From NCBI GenBank assembly GCA_003116975.1, contig BGKB01000019.1, positions 62,001 to 126,000 of the forward strand: a DNA stretch of 64,000 bases, written 5' to 3'. Position 1 is the stretch's first letter; each line of letters opens with the position of its first letter. The DNA is from Aurantiochytrium sp. KH105 (lineage: Eukaryota; Sar; Bigyra; Thraustochytrida; Thraustochytriidae). Positions 9,243 to 18,853 of the stretch are shown in pieces. A program made the position numbers and the translations under genes. The notes under the pieces are model-generated. The model searched no databases and was not told the origin of the DNA. It saw only the letters and a program-made list of their open reading frames with translations.

Positions 9243-10511
9243 TCAGTCATGGGTATTGTTTGAGATCGAAGGAGCTCTGGACATTCCACGAAGCCGCTCG
9301 TCGAGATCAAGCAGCATTTTTTCCGTGTTTGCATTGACGTCCGCGAGTCTTAGCGAGGTGATCAAGGTCGGCAAATCAGACCGGGCCTCAGTAACGATAG
9401 CAGCTTCAATAACGCTACTTCTTTCTGCTGCCGACTTGAAATTGAGTCGTCGCTGCAGTTTATCATCTGAGCTCCCTTCGTCATGCATTGATATCCGTTT
9501 CAGATCAACAGCAAGCGCTGCAAGTTCCTCTACAGAGTAAGCCCCAAGATGTCGCATTTGAGCATCGCGCCAAACGCGAGCAGTCCATTTTCGATCGCGC
9601 TTGTGCCAAGATACCCCCGAGTACTTTGAACTAGGGGCCTTTTTCTGGAGCAAGGCAGAAACTTGCAGCTCCGTCTCGAGATTGCGATCATCATTGGACG
9701 CTGGGCAACTTGCCTTAACACTTGGCACCATTGCCACGTTCCCAACATTACTTGTTGGGCGGAGAGGAGTAGATCGAGGGCCATTTGCCGGAATGACGAT
9801 GCTTTGCACCGGAAACGCTGATGGTGCACTAGTGGGAGTTTCATTTGGCCTTTGATTCCAGTTAAGCATGACAACGGGCGGCCAGTGCGACTGCGCATGA
9901 TTCCTCTCTACGTAAACATTTCCGTTCTCGGCACGTTCAATGGCATTATTGTTTACGATGTGCGGAGTGGCGAAGACATTTTGTTGCTGCGTGCCATACG
10001 AGTTTGAGGTCGGTACAACCATCATCAGTCTCCCATGGTCCTCATACATCCCCGCCCAACTCGTGCTTGGGCTCGTGCACGGGCTTGGGTTTGTGGTTGA
10101 GCCCAAGCTTATGCTTGAATTTGTGGTTGAGCTCATGCTCATACTTGGATTTATGGTTGAGCTCATGCTCATACTTGGATTTGTGGTTGAGCTCATGCTC
10201 ATGCTTGAGCCCATGCTCGAGCTGGTGCTCGAGCTGGTGCTCGAGCTTGAGCTCATGATCGTGCTCATGCTCGTGCCCGTGCTCGCGCTCGTGCTTCCGG
10301 GCACGTGGCCGTACTGCCAGAACAGCCCGCGTGCCTGCGTAGGTCCTCGTGTCGCAGTTGCTGCTGCAGCTACCGCTAGGATGGGCGCCGTCGCGGGCAC
10401 CGGCGCGTTGTCGTCTGCAACTGCGCCTCCCTCGCGCCACCGCGGCTCGCGACCCAGTCCTGCTGCCGCCCGCGGAGACGCGCCTCGGCGCGCCTTCTTG
10501 CTCGCGTGCAT
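9243..10511 (-). CDS. AP2/ERF-type DNA-binding-domain protein
   Basis: Probable sequence-specific DNA-binding protein. A single AP2 domain lies at about residues 295-342 (SSKYSGVSWHKRDRKW, then TARVWRDAQMRHLGAY and a short helix EELAALAVDLK). The YSGV, W and LGAY positions match the three-stranded sheet and helix of AP2 domains. The rest is low complexity. A Ser/Thr/Met-rich tract holds four 30-bp repeats (10091-10210), followed by an Asn/Pro-rich linker. The start is the first in-frame ATG (10511, MHASKKARR); the frame is open to about 10658 without an ATG. AP2 domains occur in plants, apicomplexans and some stramenopiles. Target genes are unknown. Confidence 0.75.
   Translation of the reverse strand: MHASKKARRGASPRAAAGLGREPRWREGGAVADDNAPVPATAPILAVAAAATATRGPTQARGLFWQYGHVPGSTSASTGTSMSTIMSSSSSTSSSTSSSMGSSMSMSSTTNPSMSMSSTINPSMSMSSTTNSSISLGSTTNPSPCTSPSTSWAGMYEDHGRLMMVVPTSNSYGTQQQNVFATPHIVNNNAIERAENGNVYVERNHAQSHWPPVVMLNWNQRPNETPTSAPSAFPVQSIVIPANGPRSTPLRPTSNVGNVAMVPSVKASCPASNDDRNLETELQVSALLQKKAPSSKYSGVSWHKRDRKWTARVWRDAQMRHLGAYSVEELAALAVDLKRISMHDEGSSDDKLQRRLNFKSAAERSSVIEAAIVTEARSDLPTLITSLRLADVNANTEKMLLDLDERLRGMSRAPSISNNTHD
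10091..10210 (-). repeat. Four-copy 30-bp in-frame tandem repeat
   Basis: Units start at 10091, 10121, 10151 and 10181. The middle two differ at one base, and the outer ones are more diverged. Each unit encodes a ten-residue Ser/Thr/Asn/Met block (such as SSTTNPSMSM) in the AP2-domain protein. The period is a multiple of three, so copy-number change keeps frame. Related TGCTCG/GAGCTC hexamer-like repeats continue to about 10300. Confidence 0.85.
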
Positions 10512-11613
10512 CCTGCCCGCGCGCTCCTCCTCGCCGAGCCAGGATGGGCCGGCTGGCTTGCTCGGAAGGCCGTCCTCGCCGTCTGGACGGCGCCCGCGCG
10601 TTGCAGGTCTGGAGGCTGCCTGTTCGCCGAGCCAGAAGAGCGTGCGTCCCACCACCACATGTCAGCCAAGCGATCAGCACCCACACCGAAGGAGCAGAAC
10701 AAAGCCGACGGACTCTTTCGTTGGGAGCCGTCAAATTTTTTCTCAAAGCCGATGAACCCCCATGCCTGCTTCCACAAAGCTGCCAGTGGAGACGCATACC
10801 CTCCACCTCCAGAACCATGACTTTATCCCCCCTCCACATCTATCCCCTTGGTCCCCCCACACTCTTCCTGAACGCCTCCGAAATAAAGGTGCGAGACTTG
10901 AGGTAGGGAAGAAGAGTTTTTCCCACACCGGAGGCGGAGTTAAGCAAAGTTGTTGCAGCCGCCAGGCAACCAGGCCCCCGGTGAATGGCCGAGAGAAGCA
11001 CGCAGAGATGGCCGGCGTCGTGGAGGAGAGACGTTGGCTTGATTGAGAGAGCGTCGAAACTTTCATCGGCAAGGTTCTGTCGCGCGTCGTGTCTATTGAG
11101 CTGTCTGGTCATCGGCGAAAGTACATTACGTAGTTCGCCGTGTCGTCCGTGTTGCATGAGGACTTTCGCCTCGTTGTCAACAAACCTCCTACTTCCAGGA
11201 CTTCTGTTCCAAAACGAACAGATTTTTCTGTTCCTTTTATCAGCCAGAGCTAAGCGTTTGTCCGGATCTACGTACGACTGCCTACCAAAAAGGATGTTGT
11301 TATTAGAAAAAAGAATTGAAAGACCACTGGCCAGGCCAGTCAAGAAAGCATTTTCCACTTGGCAGGAGCTAACAAGGCCTGCTCTGCATCACGGGCATGA
11401 AAGTATCGAAATCGTGTTTTATTCTTTTGCTGCAAAAACTGCTCCTCAGCTGGCGGGGAAGCGTCATGCAGTCAGCCAGAGAGACCTGACTCTGCTGCTG
11501 CGCCCACGACGACATTCTCCCTTGCGATGATCACGGGCAGAGGACCCTCCGCGTCTTCTTTCATGTTTGATAGTACATAAGAGGGTGTCCGTCGCGTAGC
11601 TGTGCGCGGCCGC
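10512..11613. other. Intergenic region, no supported gene
   Basis: A minus-strand frame at 10840-11358 (172 codons, beginning with GTG) stays open through mixed-composition sequence but matches no family I recognise. Opposite-strand frames are equally long. It most likely contains the AP2 gene leader and the kinase 3' flank. Confidence 0.4.
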
Positions 11614-12573
11614 TCACTCTGTGCGCTGCGGCGTGAGCACGAACGTCTCGGGCGTCCAGGCCTCAGCCGCAACCTGCGCCCAGTCCACGCCGTTGAAGAA
11701 GGAAAACGCCTGGCAGGCCTGCCGCGTCGAAGGTCGGTGCGCAGGATCTTCCGCGAGCAGCCGTTGGATGAAGTCCGAGGCAGGAATGTGGGCGAGCAGC
11801 TCTTGCGAGCTTGGCCACGCCGGCCCGTGTACCATGATACGCTCCATGGTCTCCTCGTCGGTGCTCTCCCGGAAAGCGCTCTTGCCGAAGACGAGCTCGA
11901 AGATGATGGCCCCGAGGCTCCACCAGTCTGCAGCAAGCGTGCAGGGCGAGCGGGTGAGAACCTCGGGGCTGGCGTACGGGAGGGTCCCGGACTCGTGCAC
12001 GACCGTTGCCTGATGCTCCAGCACCTTGGCATGCCCGAAGTCCAGCAGGCGGAGGTGGCCGGCGGCCGTGACGCCAACGTTTTCAGGCTTGATGTCGCCG
12101 TGGAGGACCCCGTGCTTGCGGAGGTGGTCGAGGGCAAGCACGAGCTCTGCGGAGAAGAAGGGGGCATCCTCGACGACGAAGTTCGCGTCACTGCTCAACG
12201 CCAAGAGATCGCCTAGCGGGCAATACTCCATGCCAAGGACCGGCAGCGACGGGGGGAGATTGAACTCCCGGACAAAGTACAGGCCTATGACGAACGGTCA
12301 GCCAGGACTCGTCGCGGTTCCCTGGAGGCGCCGGAGTGCGTCGATCTCTCTGGCCGCCTTGGCTGCGATGTCGCTGGCCGTCGGCTGAAAAACCTTGAGG
12401 ACGCAGGGACTGTCGTTCGCTGCGTCGGAGAAGCCTCCGCCCGCGACCAGCGCGTTGCTCCACGTGAGCGTCGCAGCGTTAGCGCCAGCGCTCTCCTCCT
12501 GGTTGCCCTCTGCAGCAGTCGAGAGGTAGATGCACGCCGACGAGCCACTCTCGATGAGCCGCATCGAGGCCAT
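11614..12573 (-). CDS. AGC-like protein kinase interrupted by one in-frame TGA (possible pseudogene)
   Basis: A complete kinase domain read in one frame from ATG 12573, broken only by TGA at codon 92 (12298-12300). N-lobe: a glycine-loop-like GSSACIY and the VAIK lysine K60 in CVLKVF. C-lobe: HGDIKPEN (D160, N165), DFG at D178, YASPE, and AADWWSLGAIIFELVFG, which resembles AGC kinases. HGD replaces HRD, so it is a non-RD kinase. Sequence just after the stop (FVIGLYFVREF) aligns with FIINLVFVDKL in the intact relative at 14888-15811, so the interruption sits inside coding sequence. A nonsense mutation, a base-call error or recoding are the options; a 24-nt GT-AG excision is possible on paper but implausibly short. 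(GCTC)n tetramers lie just upstream of the ATG. Confidence 0.72.
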
Positions 12574-14887
12574 CTCGAGGCCCGCTCGCTCGCTCGCTCG
12601 CTCTCCGCCTCCTTCCGGGCTTTGCCTTCCGCCAGAACGAATTGCTCAGGCGCCGCGAACACGGTCCGTGTTCAAGTGTCTGACTTCGACCTCGTCTTTG
12701 CGTTTTAGCTCCTCTGTGTCTGAGCTCGTCGCTCGTCCGTCTTCGGGGTGGGGGGCGCGACCAGGGCTCCGTTCTGGGTTTGCTTGCCTGCTCCTTCCTG
12801 GGGCCGGCCCTCCCTCCGGCCAGACGCCGCAGCCGACAGCCGCCGCCGACTCGCTCGCCCTCCCTCCCTCGCGGCCGAGGCCTGCCGCCCGTCGCCGCCT
12901 CCGCGAGCTCGCTCTCCGTCCTCGCGGGCCCCGCACGCACGCTGCCGGCACTGCCGTGCCCTGCAGTGCAGAGCGACCTGCGACCGGGAGCGGCTCGGTC
13001 CGTCGATTTTGATAGGGCCCTCTGGAAGCTGCGGGACGGCGAGAGAGAGGGGAGAGTGCAAAGTCTTTGCGCCGCTGCTTCCCCTTCCCCCAGCTAGGCG
13101 GCCGGAGCCCGGCCGCTGCGCTCCCTCAGTGTAGCGAGAGGCGAAGGCTGCAGAGCGCCCGCCACCATGGCCACTGACCAGCCAACGGCCAGGGCCCGCG
13201 CCCGCCTACATGGCCCGGCAAACAGACGCCAGGCGGCCAGCTGGTCAGCAAGCCATTCGGACAGCCAGCCAGCCGGGCTCAGCCAGCCGGGCTCCGCCAG
13301 CCGGGCTCAGCTGGTCAGGCGGCCAGGAAGTCAAGCCAACCTGGGCGGCAGTCGGGCCTCCCTCCCTCTCTGTCGCTCGCGCCGGGAAGAACGCAGCTGC
13401 ACCCGCGAGCACATAGCGTAGCTGTTGCAACTGCCGAGGCTGGCAGGTAGGCCGCCTCGGCAGGTAGGCGACGTTAGAGCCTTGCCTGTTGTTCGTAGCT
13501 GCTGCAGCTGCTGGGGCCCGGAGGCGCTTGAGCCCTCTTCGCTCTTGAGGCCTCACCGGGCACGACCAGGCCCGCCCCGGGACCAACCCGACGCGATCCG
13601 AGGCGGTGTGGTCGACCATGGCTAGCTGAGAACTGCGCACCTGTAAGAGAATGATACGGGCATGGAACGCTCACCCAGATTTACTTCCCCCACTGACCGT
13701 TTTGTCTGTTCGGCTGGTTGGCAGGCTCGGGACACAGCGGAAAGCGACTTACTAACTGCTAGTGTCCAGTCATACCAACGCAAGCAAGACGGCCACGCCA
13801 AGATCTGTAGCCTTTCGGAGCGCTCGACTGTTCGCGCAACAGACCGACCACCTCACTCTTCGGTAACAGAATGTATAGGCCCCATACGAAAGGTCTGCTC
13901 CCATATGCAACATGACCGGCTGAGCCTTGATTTTACTCTAAATTTTAAAATTTCACTGTCACACTATTGAAACAAGTAGAGTCAAATGGATTGCTAGTAT
14001 GCCTAAGTATGCTAAGAGTGCCTGGGGAGTTTCGATTCTGCTGAGACGAATTTGTCTGGTGGTGAAGATCGATGTTTCTCCCCACCTTAAATGGCGTCTC
14101 GAGGAAGTAGTGAAGAGCTTGATGATCACAAATCTTTTGGCCGTGCTAGTTCGTGTTCTGAGCGATGATAGACTTACCTTAATGTCGCACGAACTAGTGG
14201 CTGCTGAGATTGGATGGTTGTCGGCACGGCATGTCTACAATAGACTTCCCATGGGTGCCAAGTTTACTTCGCCACTTCTGTGGCGCTGCTGTCTGCTCAC
14301 GTCATTTCCATTTCCCAACACACACCCTTTTTTGGATACAAACAACGCTTGTATTGAGAGAACGTTCTGGGTTTGTCCATGAGGGATGCCTTTTCAAAGT
14401 ACCATAACGTGATTCTTGGTGAAGACGCAGTCGGCTTTTTCGCTGACAATTTGCTCCTTCAAGCCGCCTGCTATGCCAATTTTGGCCTTGTAAAGTTGAC
14501 CGAGCAATAGGATGCGGCGTTCAAAAATGGCTGGCTGTCATGGCAGGTCTTTTGCTCAAGGCTTCCCGTCGGTGCTCGGTCGACCGCATCATCTCGATGT
14601 TGCTGATCCGTCACTTTTCTCAAAAATTGGTGGCCTTGACTTTGTTTTCATGAACATGTGGCTTGCTGCGACCTTCGAACCAAAGAAATGCAACGAAGGT
14701 CACGCGCAGATGAGACTGGACAGATAGGGAGGATTTTGCAAACAGATGGGCAGCTTTGGGCTGTGCCTGCGCGATAGGTGCGCGTTCGTAATACGTGCGC
14801 CATCTGAAATTACATCATGCTTCACCAAAAGAAGAGGATGAGATAAGTGAAATTTCGAGCCTTTATTATAAGTTCCGCACATTTTGG
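12574..14887. other. Intergenic region with low-complexity 5' half and AT-richer 3' half
   Basis: 12.6-13.6 kb is GC-rich with (GCTC)n at 12580-12605 and AGCCAGCC/GGCTC repeats at about 13255-13320. From about 13.62 kb the composition shifts towards AT. A plus-strand frame at 13999-14382 (ATG start, 127 codons) and another at 14512-14727 resemble nothing I know. They may be chance frames or remnants of an inserted element. Confidence 0.4.
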
Positions 14888-15811
14888 TCAGAAGAAACTC
14901 TTATCACTAAGTCCTTGCGCTTGGCGCTCTAGCTCAAATTTGACGAAATCAAACTTCAAAGGAAGCCATGACTCACTTGAAATGCTAGCACAATCTACAT
15001 CGTGCAAGAATGGGTGAACAAGGCAGTCTTTCAGAGTTTGCATGCGGAAATCTTGCTCAACAACGAGCAAGCGCTCCACAAAATCCATGGCTGCTTCACC
15101 GCGACGCGGCTTTGATGGCCACGAAAAGTGCGAACGCACAATGTTGTCCACCGTGTTGTCGGACGAGTCAGACTCAAAGGCGTGTTGGGCGTATAACATT
15201 TCGAAAAGTATGACGCCCATGGCCCACCAATCCGCGGCATAGCCGCACTTCCTGCGCCATAGAGCCTCTGGACTTGCGTAGAGAAGAGTGCCTGCACTGT
15301 GCTCGACAGGTTTGTCGTTTTCTAAAATGCGCGCCGTGCCAAAGTCAAAAACGCGAAGATGGCCCATGGCGGTGAGCCCAATGTTTTCTGGTTTTATATC
15401 GCCATGAAATACCTTGGCTTTGCGCATACTCTCAAGCGCACTGGCAAGCTCGACAATGTAATGCTTGGCGTCGTGCTCTGTGAGATTTCCATACGAGAGG
15501 AGACCATAGAGGTCGCCCCCTTGACAAAAGTCGAGGCCAAGGATGGGAAGGGAGGTTTCCGAAAGCTTGTCAACAAAAACGAGATTGATGATAAACCTGC
15601 TGTCATCGCCTAGACTCGCGAGGCGGTGTAGTGCACGCATCTCTCGCGCGGCCTCGGCTTGCGCGCGTGCGCAGTCCTCTCGATACACCTTTACCGCGAA
15701 TTCTCCTTCTACAAAGCCCATGACGCCCGCGCCCTCCCAGTTCGAGGCTTTGTATATGCACGCTGTGCCGCCAACCTCGACCAAATGCAGCGGCTCCTCC
15801 TGCGGCTTCAT
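14888..15811 (-). CDS. AGC-like non-RD protein kinase
   Basis: Predicted Ser/Thr kinase of 307 residues, essentially a bare catalytic domain. Motifs in order: GGTACIY glycine-loop remnant, K41 in FAVKVY, HGDIKPENIGL (D138, N143), DFG at D156, AGTLLYASPEAL activation segment and AADWWAMGVILFEML. The WW-A/S-LG signature and the C-terminal hydrophobic FDFVKFE tail resemble AGC kinases. The catalytic loop reads HGD in place of HRD. It is a paralog of the interrupted kinase at 11614-12573. The start is the first in-frame ATG, 15811 (MKPQEEPLH); the frame is open to 16045 without another ATG. Confidence 0.87.
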   Translation of the reverse strand: MKPQEEPLHLVEVGGTACIYKASNWEGAGVMGFVEGEFAVKVYREDCARAQAEAAREMRALHRLASLGDDSRFIINLVFVDKLSETSLPILGLDFCQGGDLYGLLSYGNLTEHDAKHYIVELASALESMRKAKVFHGDIKPENIGLTAMGHLRVFDFGTARILENDKPVEHSAGTLLYASPEALWRRKCGYAADWWAMGVILFEMLYAQHAFESDSSDNTVDNIVRSHFSWPSKPRRGEAAMDFVERLLVVEQDFRMQTLKDCLVHPFLHDVDCASISSESWLPLKFDFVKFELERQAQGLSDKSFF

Positions 15812-17189
15812 CCGCCCACCCCCTCTGCAAGCGCCAGCGCAAGCGCCCGTCCGCCCGCGGCCGCGTCGCTTGTCGCCAGCCAGATGGCTGGCCACGCGCC
15901 TCGAGCAGCTGCTTGCTTCGCCTACTTGCTCGCAGCCTCGCGCCGCCACCAATGCCGAATGAGGTTTGTTGACCCGCCCGCGTAGTGCGTCTTTCCAACT
16001 GTCAGCCCGGGCAGCCTCGAACTGATAAAACTTGTCGTGCCACAATCCAAAGCAGCGTTCGAATGGGCATTGAGAGATTGTTCCACTGGGCCTTCGTAAA
16101 GAGTTTCAGCCGAAGTGGCCGAAGCTTCCGCGAAACGCCGGCGGACGGAGCGCAAAGCCGACGGACAAGCAGATAGACTGATAGTGAGAGGCTGAATGCC
16201 ACTGATCTCTTGCATGGCCACTGTGTTACTTGACTTGATCGTAACAGCCACAGCATCGATTTATTTTTTACGGGCTGCTCCAGAACAAACAACACAGCTC
16301 ACTGCGACTGTGGAGTGGTGGCCTTGCGTTCTTTTCATAGGTAGTACCTCCACCTTTCGTTTACTGTGTTCTTGCAGGGGCGCCAAGGGCAGCACGGCCA
16401 CCTTCTAACGGAGCGTGCCCAGGCCTGTCCGCTGCCTTCTCGCGCGAAGGCAGCTTGTTTCTCTCCGCCTGCAAGGCGTCTTGTGCGCAACCAGCGGTCA
16501 CACTTTAAGAATAAGATGAGCCAACCGCCCTGCCCCGCAGCACCTCAATGTGGCCGTTTGGAATTCGCGAGCCGCAGACGTTGCTTTCGAATTGACAACC
16601 GCTTGTCGATGCCCTGGCAGGTCGCAAGTCAGATCAGGCCGAGTCGGGGCTGGGCAATTGGGCCATAGGCCTTACGAACTCTCTCAATCAAGAATCGTCA
16701 TCTGTCAGCAAGCATGAGAGCTAGCCTGCCAGCCAGCCGACCGATCAGCATAGGAAGGCACGTAGACGACGCCCAAATGAGGTAATGCTGTAGATCGTCT
16801 TGGCTTCCTCCGCGCCTCGGCCTCGGGTTATTGTACGCGTGGCGCAAAAAGCGCACCAGGCCCTCGCGATCCTGGCCACATGCCATGGATGCTAGCTATT
16901 AACAGTAAGATGGTCAAGGGTGGTAACGCTGGCAGGCTGAGCCTTTAGTCAATGCAGTTACTACAGATCTTCTTGCCGGAGCGGCGAGCCTGAGTCGGAG
17001 CAGATTATTCGGCCTTTCGCCTCGAGCAAGCAAAGGAAGCGCCACTGGCAGAAGAAATATATGACCCCGCATCGAAACCTACGATCACTCACAAATAGTC
17101 TAACGAGCCGGCCAGAAGAAGGTCATGGCGCTACCGAATTAACCGACGATCTCACGCGTCGCAGGCCAATAGGCCAATTGGCATCGCAC

Positions 17190-17425
17190 AGAGTGGCGGC
17201 TGTGGACGAAAAACGGCTGTGGAGGGTGGCGAGGAAAGCAACATATTCCTCGGTTGCTGTGGGACGAGTGTTCCACTTTTTTTCACACCCAACCGGCCGA
17301 CGCGGAACGGGTCTTTGCATTGCGTTCCGCAGTGGCGTCGCGCTTCACAGTGTGTTCGGCTGTGGACGAAAAACGGCTGTGGAGGGCGGCGAGGAAAGCA
17401 ACACATTTCACAGTTGCTGTGAGAC
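17190..17425. repeat. Direct repeat pair offset by 160 bp
   Basis: The block beginning GGCTGTGGACGAAAAACGGC occurs at about 17198 and again at 17358. About 50 bp are nearly identical (one change in the first 43), and weaker similarity continues through GTTGCTGTG(A/G)GACG. The exact 160-bp offset and faint similarity before each copy suggest a decayed tandem repeat. Confidence 0.8.
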
Positions 17426-18500
17426 GTGGCATTTCTTATTTTCGGGTGCTTCACGCTATTGTCGGCGTCGAGGCCTTGAGGCATTCATGCCTCAGCTGTG
17501 GCCGGGCTGCGCGGACGAAGCCCGCGCGCCTTTCGCAAAAGTTGCACCAGAGCCGCGCCAGAGCCACACCAAGGTCGAGACGTCGGCGCACGAGCCTCGT
17601 TCCAGCCAGCCAGCCAGCCAGCCAGCTAGCATTTTGCCCCCCCTCCCCGATTTCCCCCCCTCATCACCGCTTATTTCTCCATGAAAGACCTGGCTGGCTG
17701 GATGGACGGTCAATAGATAGATGATGGATGAGTGGATGGATGCCTGCACAGTGGAGAACTTGCGGTCGAGCGCGACTTTGAAGCCGCCAACGGCCGACAG
17801 CGACTCGAAGGCCGCCGCGCAAACGGCATCACGAGCTTACCAACGAGCTTACTGTTAGTGCAAGCGCTCGCCCGGCCGCGAGCGAGGCGCAATGGAGTGT
17901 CGGAGGCGGACCGACGTTGCCAGCGAGAGAGAGAGAAGGAGAAGCTTTGGAGACGCCATCGCGCCTCGAGAGACCGGAGTCGCTCGCGATTGTTTGTTTC
18001 CCCTGCTGGCTGAGCTTTTTGGGGCCCCGGTCGAAGAATCGATCGACCACTTGCTCGCTCGATCGCTCGATCGAAAGCCAAGTGGCCCAATATCGCAAGG
18101 CATGGATGCACGACCTGACGCCAACGGCAGCGACTAGCAGAGCTGATGTATACGCGAACGTTCCTTGTCGGCAGATTGATTCCAAGCTGATAAGACCTGG
18201 CCGAATGCCTGCTGTAACTGGCTGGCCGGCGAGAGGCCTCCCGGTGCAAGGCGGAGAGAGACACACGTGCCAACGTGGCTCAGGAACGCATTCTGTCGGT
18301 TGGGGAAAAAGAAAAGTCAAGCATATGTCACGTTTCGCCATCGCGATCGACAGCGGACGCGAGCTGCATCGCGTGCGATCTTTTTTGTCTGATGCGCGCG
18401 CTTTGAGGCTGATGGGTTGGTGGGTGGCCACGCAGGCTAGGTCTTGGGCATTCAAGTAGTTGTCCAGCTTTGTGCGCGTGGAGGCACTTACTGTTATAGG

Positions 18501-18725
18501 TTCTCCGCGAACGATCTCAAGATCTTGGTCGCCATTCATCCCAAGTTCTCCGCTGTTGATCTCAATTTCTCCGCAATCAATCTCAACTTGAAAGATCACT
18601 CCGCTATTGATGGATCTGAGACGAAACTGCGAGGGACACGACTCAGGGTCCCCGACGCAGGATCTCAAGTTCTCCGCAATCGATCTCAAGTTTTCCGCGA
18701 TCGATCGATCTCGAGTTCTTGGCAA
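18501..18725. repeat. Degenerate 21-bp tandem repeats upstream of the TPR gene
   Basis: The consensus is close to GTTCTCCGCAATCGATCTCAA. About seven imperfect units are split by a less regular segment near 18600-18655. They end about 130 bp upstream of the ATG of the TPR gene, so they could be promoter DNA or part of the leader. Confidence 0.75.
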
Positions 18726-18853
18726 TCAATGAGTGTCCCAGGTTCTCTGGAAACGATTGCGCGGGCGAGGTGGCAGACCTCGATCGCGCGGGCAAGGCTC
18801 GCAAACGTGCAAAAGAACCAGCCCGCGAGCACCTCACGCGACCGATCGAGGAG

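Larger units (their letters stand above)
15812..18853. other. Long repeat-bearing intergenic region
   Basis: It holds a direct repeat pair (17190-17425), a (CCAG)n run near 17600-17626, CTCGATCG-type repeats near 18045-18075 and a degenerate 21-bp repeat array (18501-18725). A 298-codon minus-strand frame at 17829-18725 includes the translated 21-bp repeats and starts outside any clear gene context. I do not regard it as a gene. No other coding signal is seen. Confidence 0.45.

Noticed and set aside
10840-11358. 172-codon minus-strand frame between the AP2 and kinase genes
   Set aside because: It begins with GTG, has no recognisable motif, and equally long frames lie on the other strand.
12277-12300. 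Possible 24-nt intron removing the TGA in the interrupted kinase
   Set aside because: The GT...AG pair exists, but 24 nt is far shorter than the 99-bp intron seen here, and the bases removed align with coding sequence of the paralog.
13999-14382. 127-codon plus-strand frame in AT-richer intergenic DNA
   Set aside because: It has an ATG but no known family signature. Nothing in the flanks supports a gene or a mobile element.
17829-18725. 298-codon minus-strand frame upstream of the TPR gene
   Set aside because: It does not match any family, and its N-terminal part is just the translation of the 21-bp DNA repeats.
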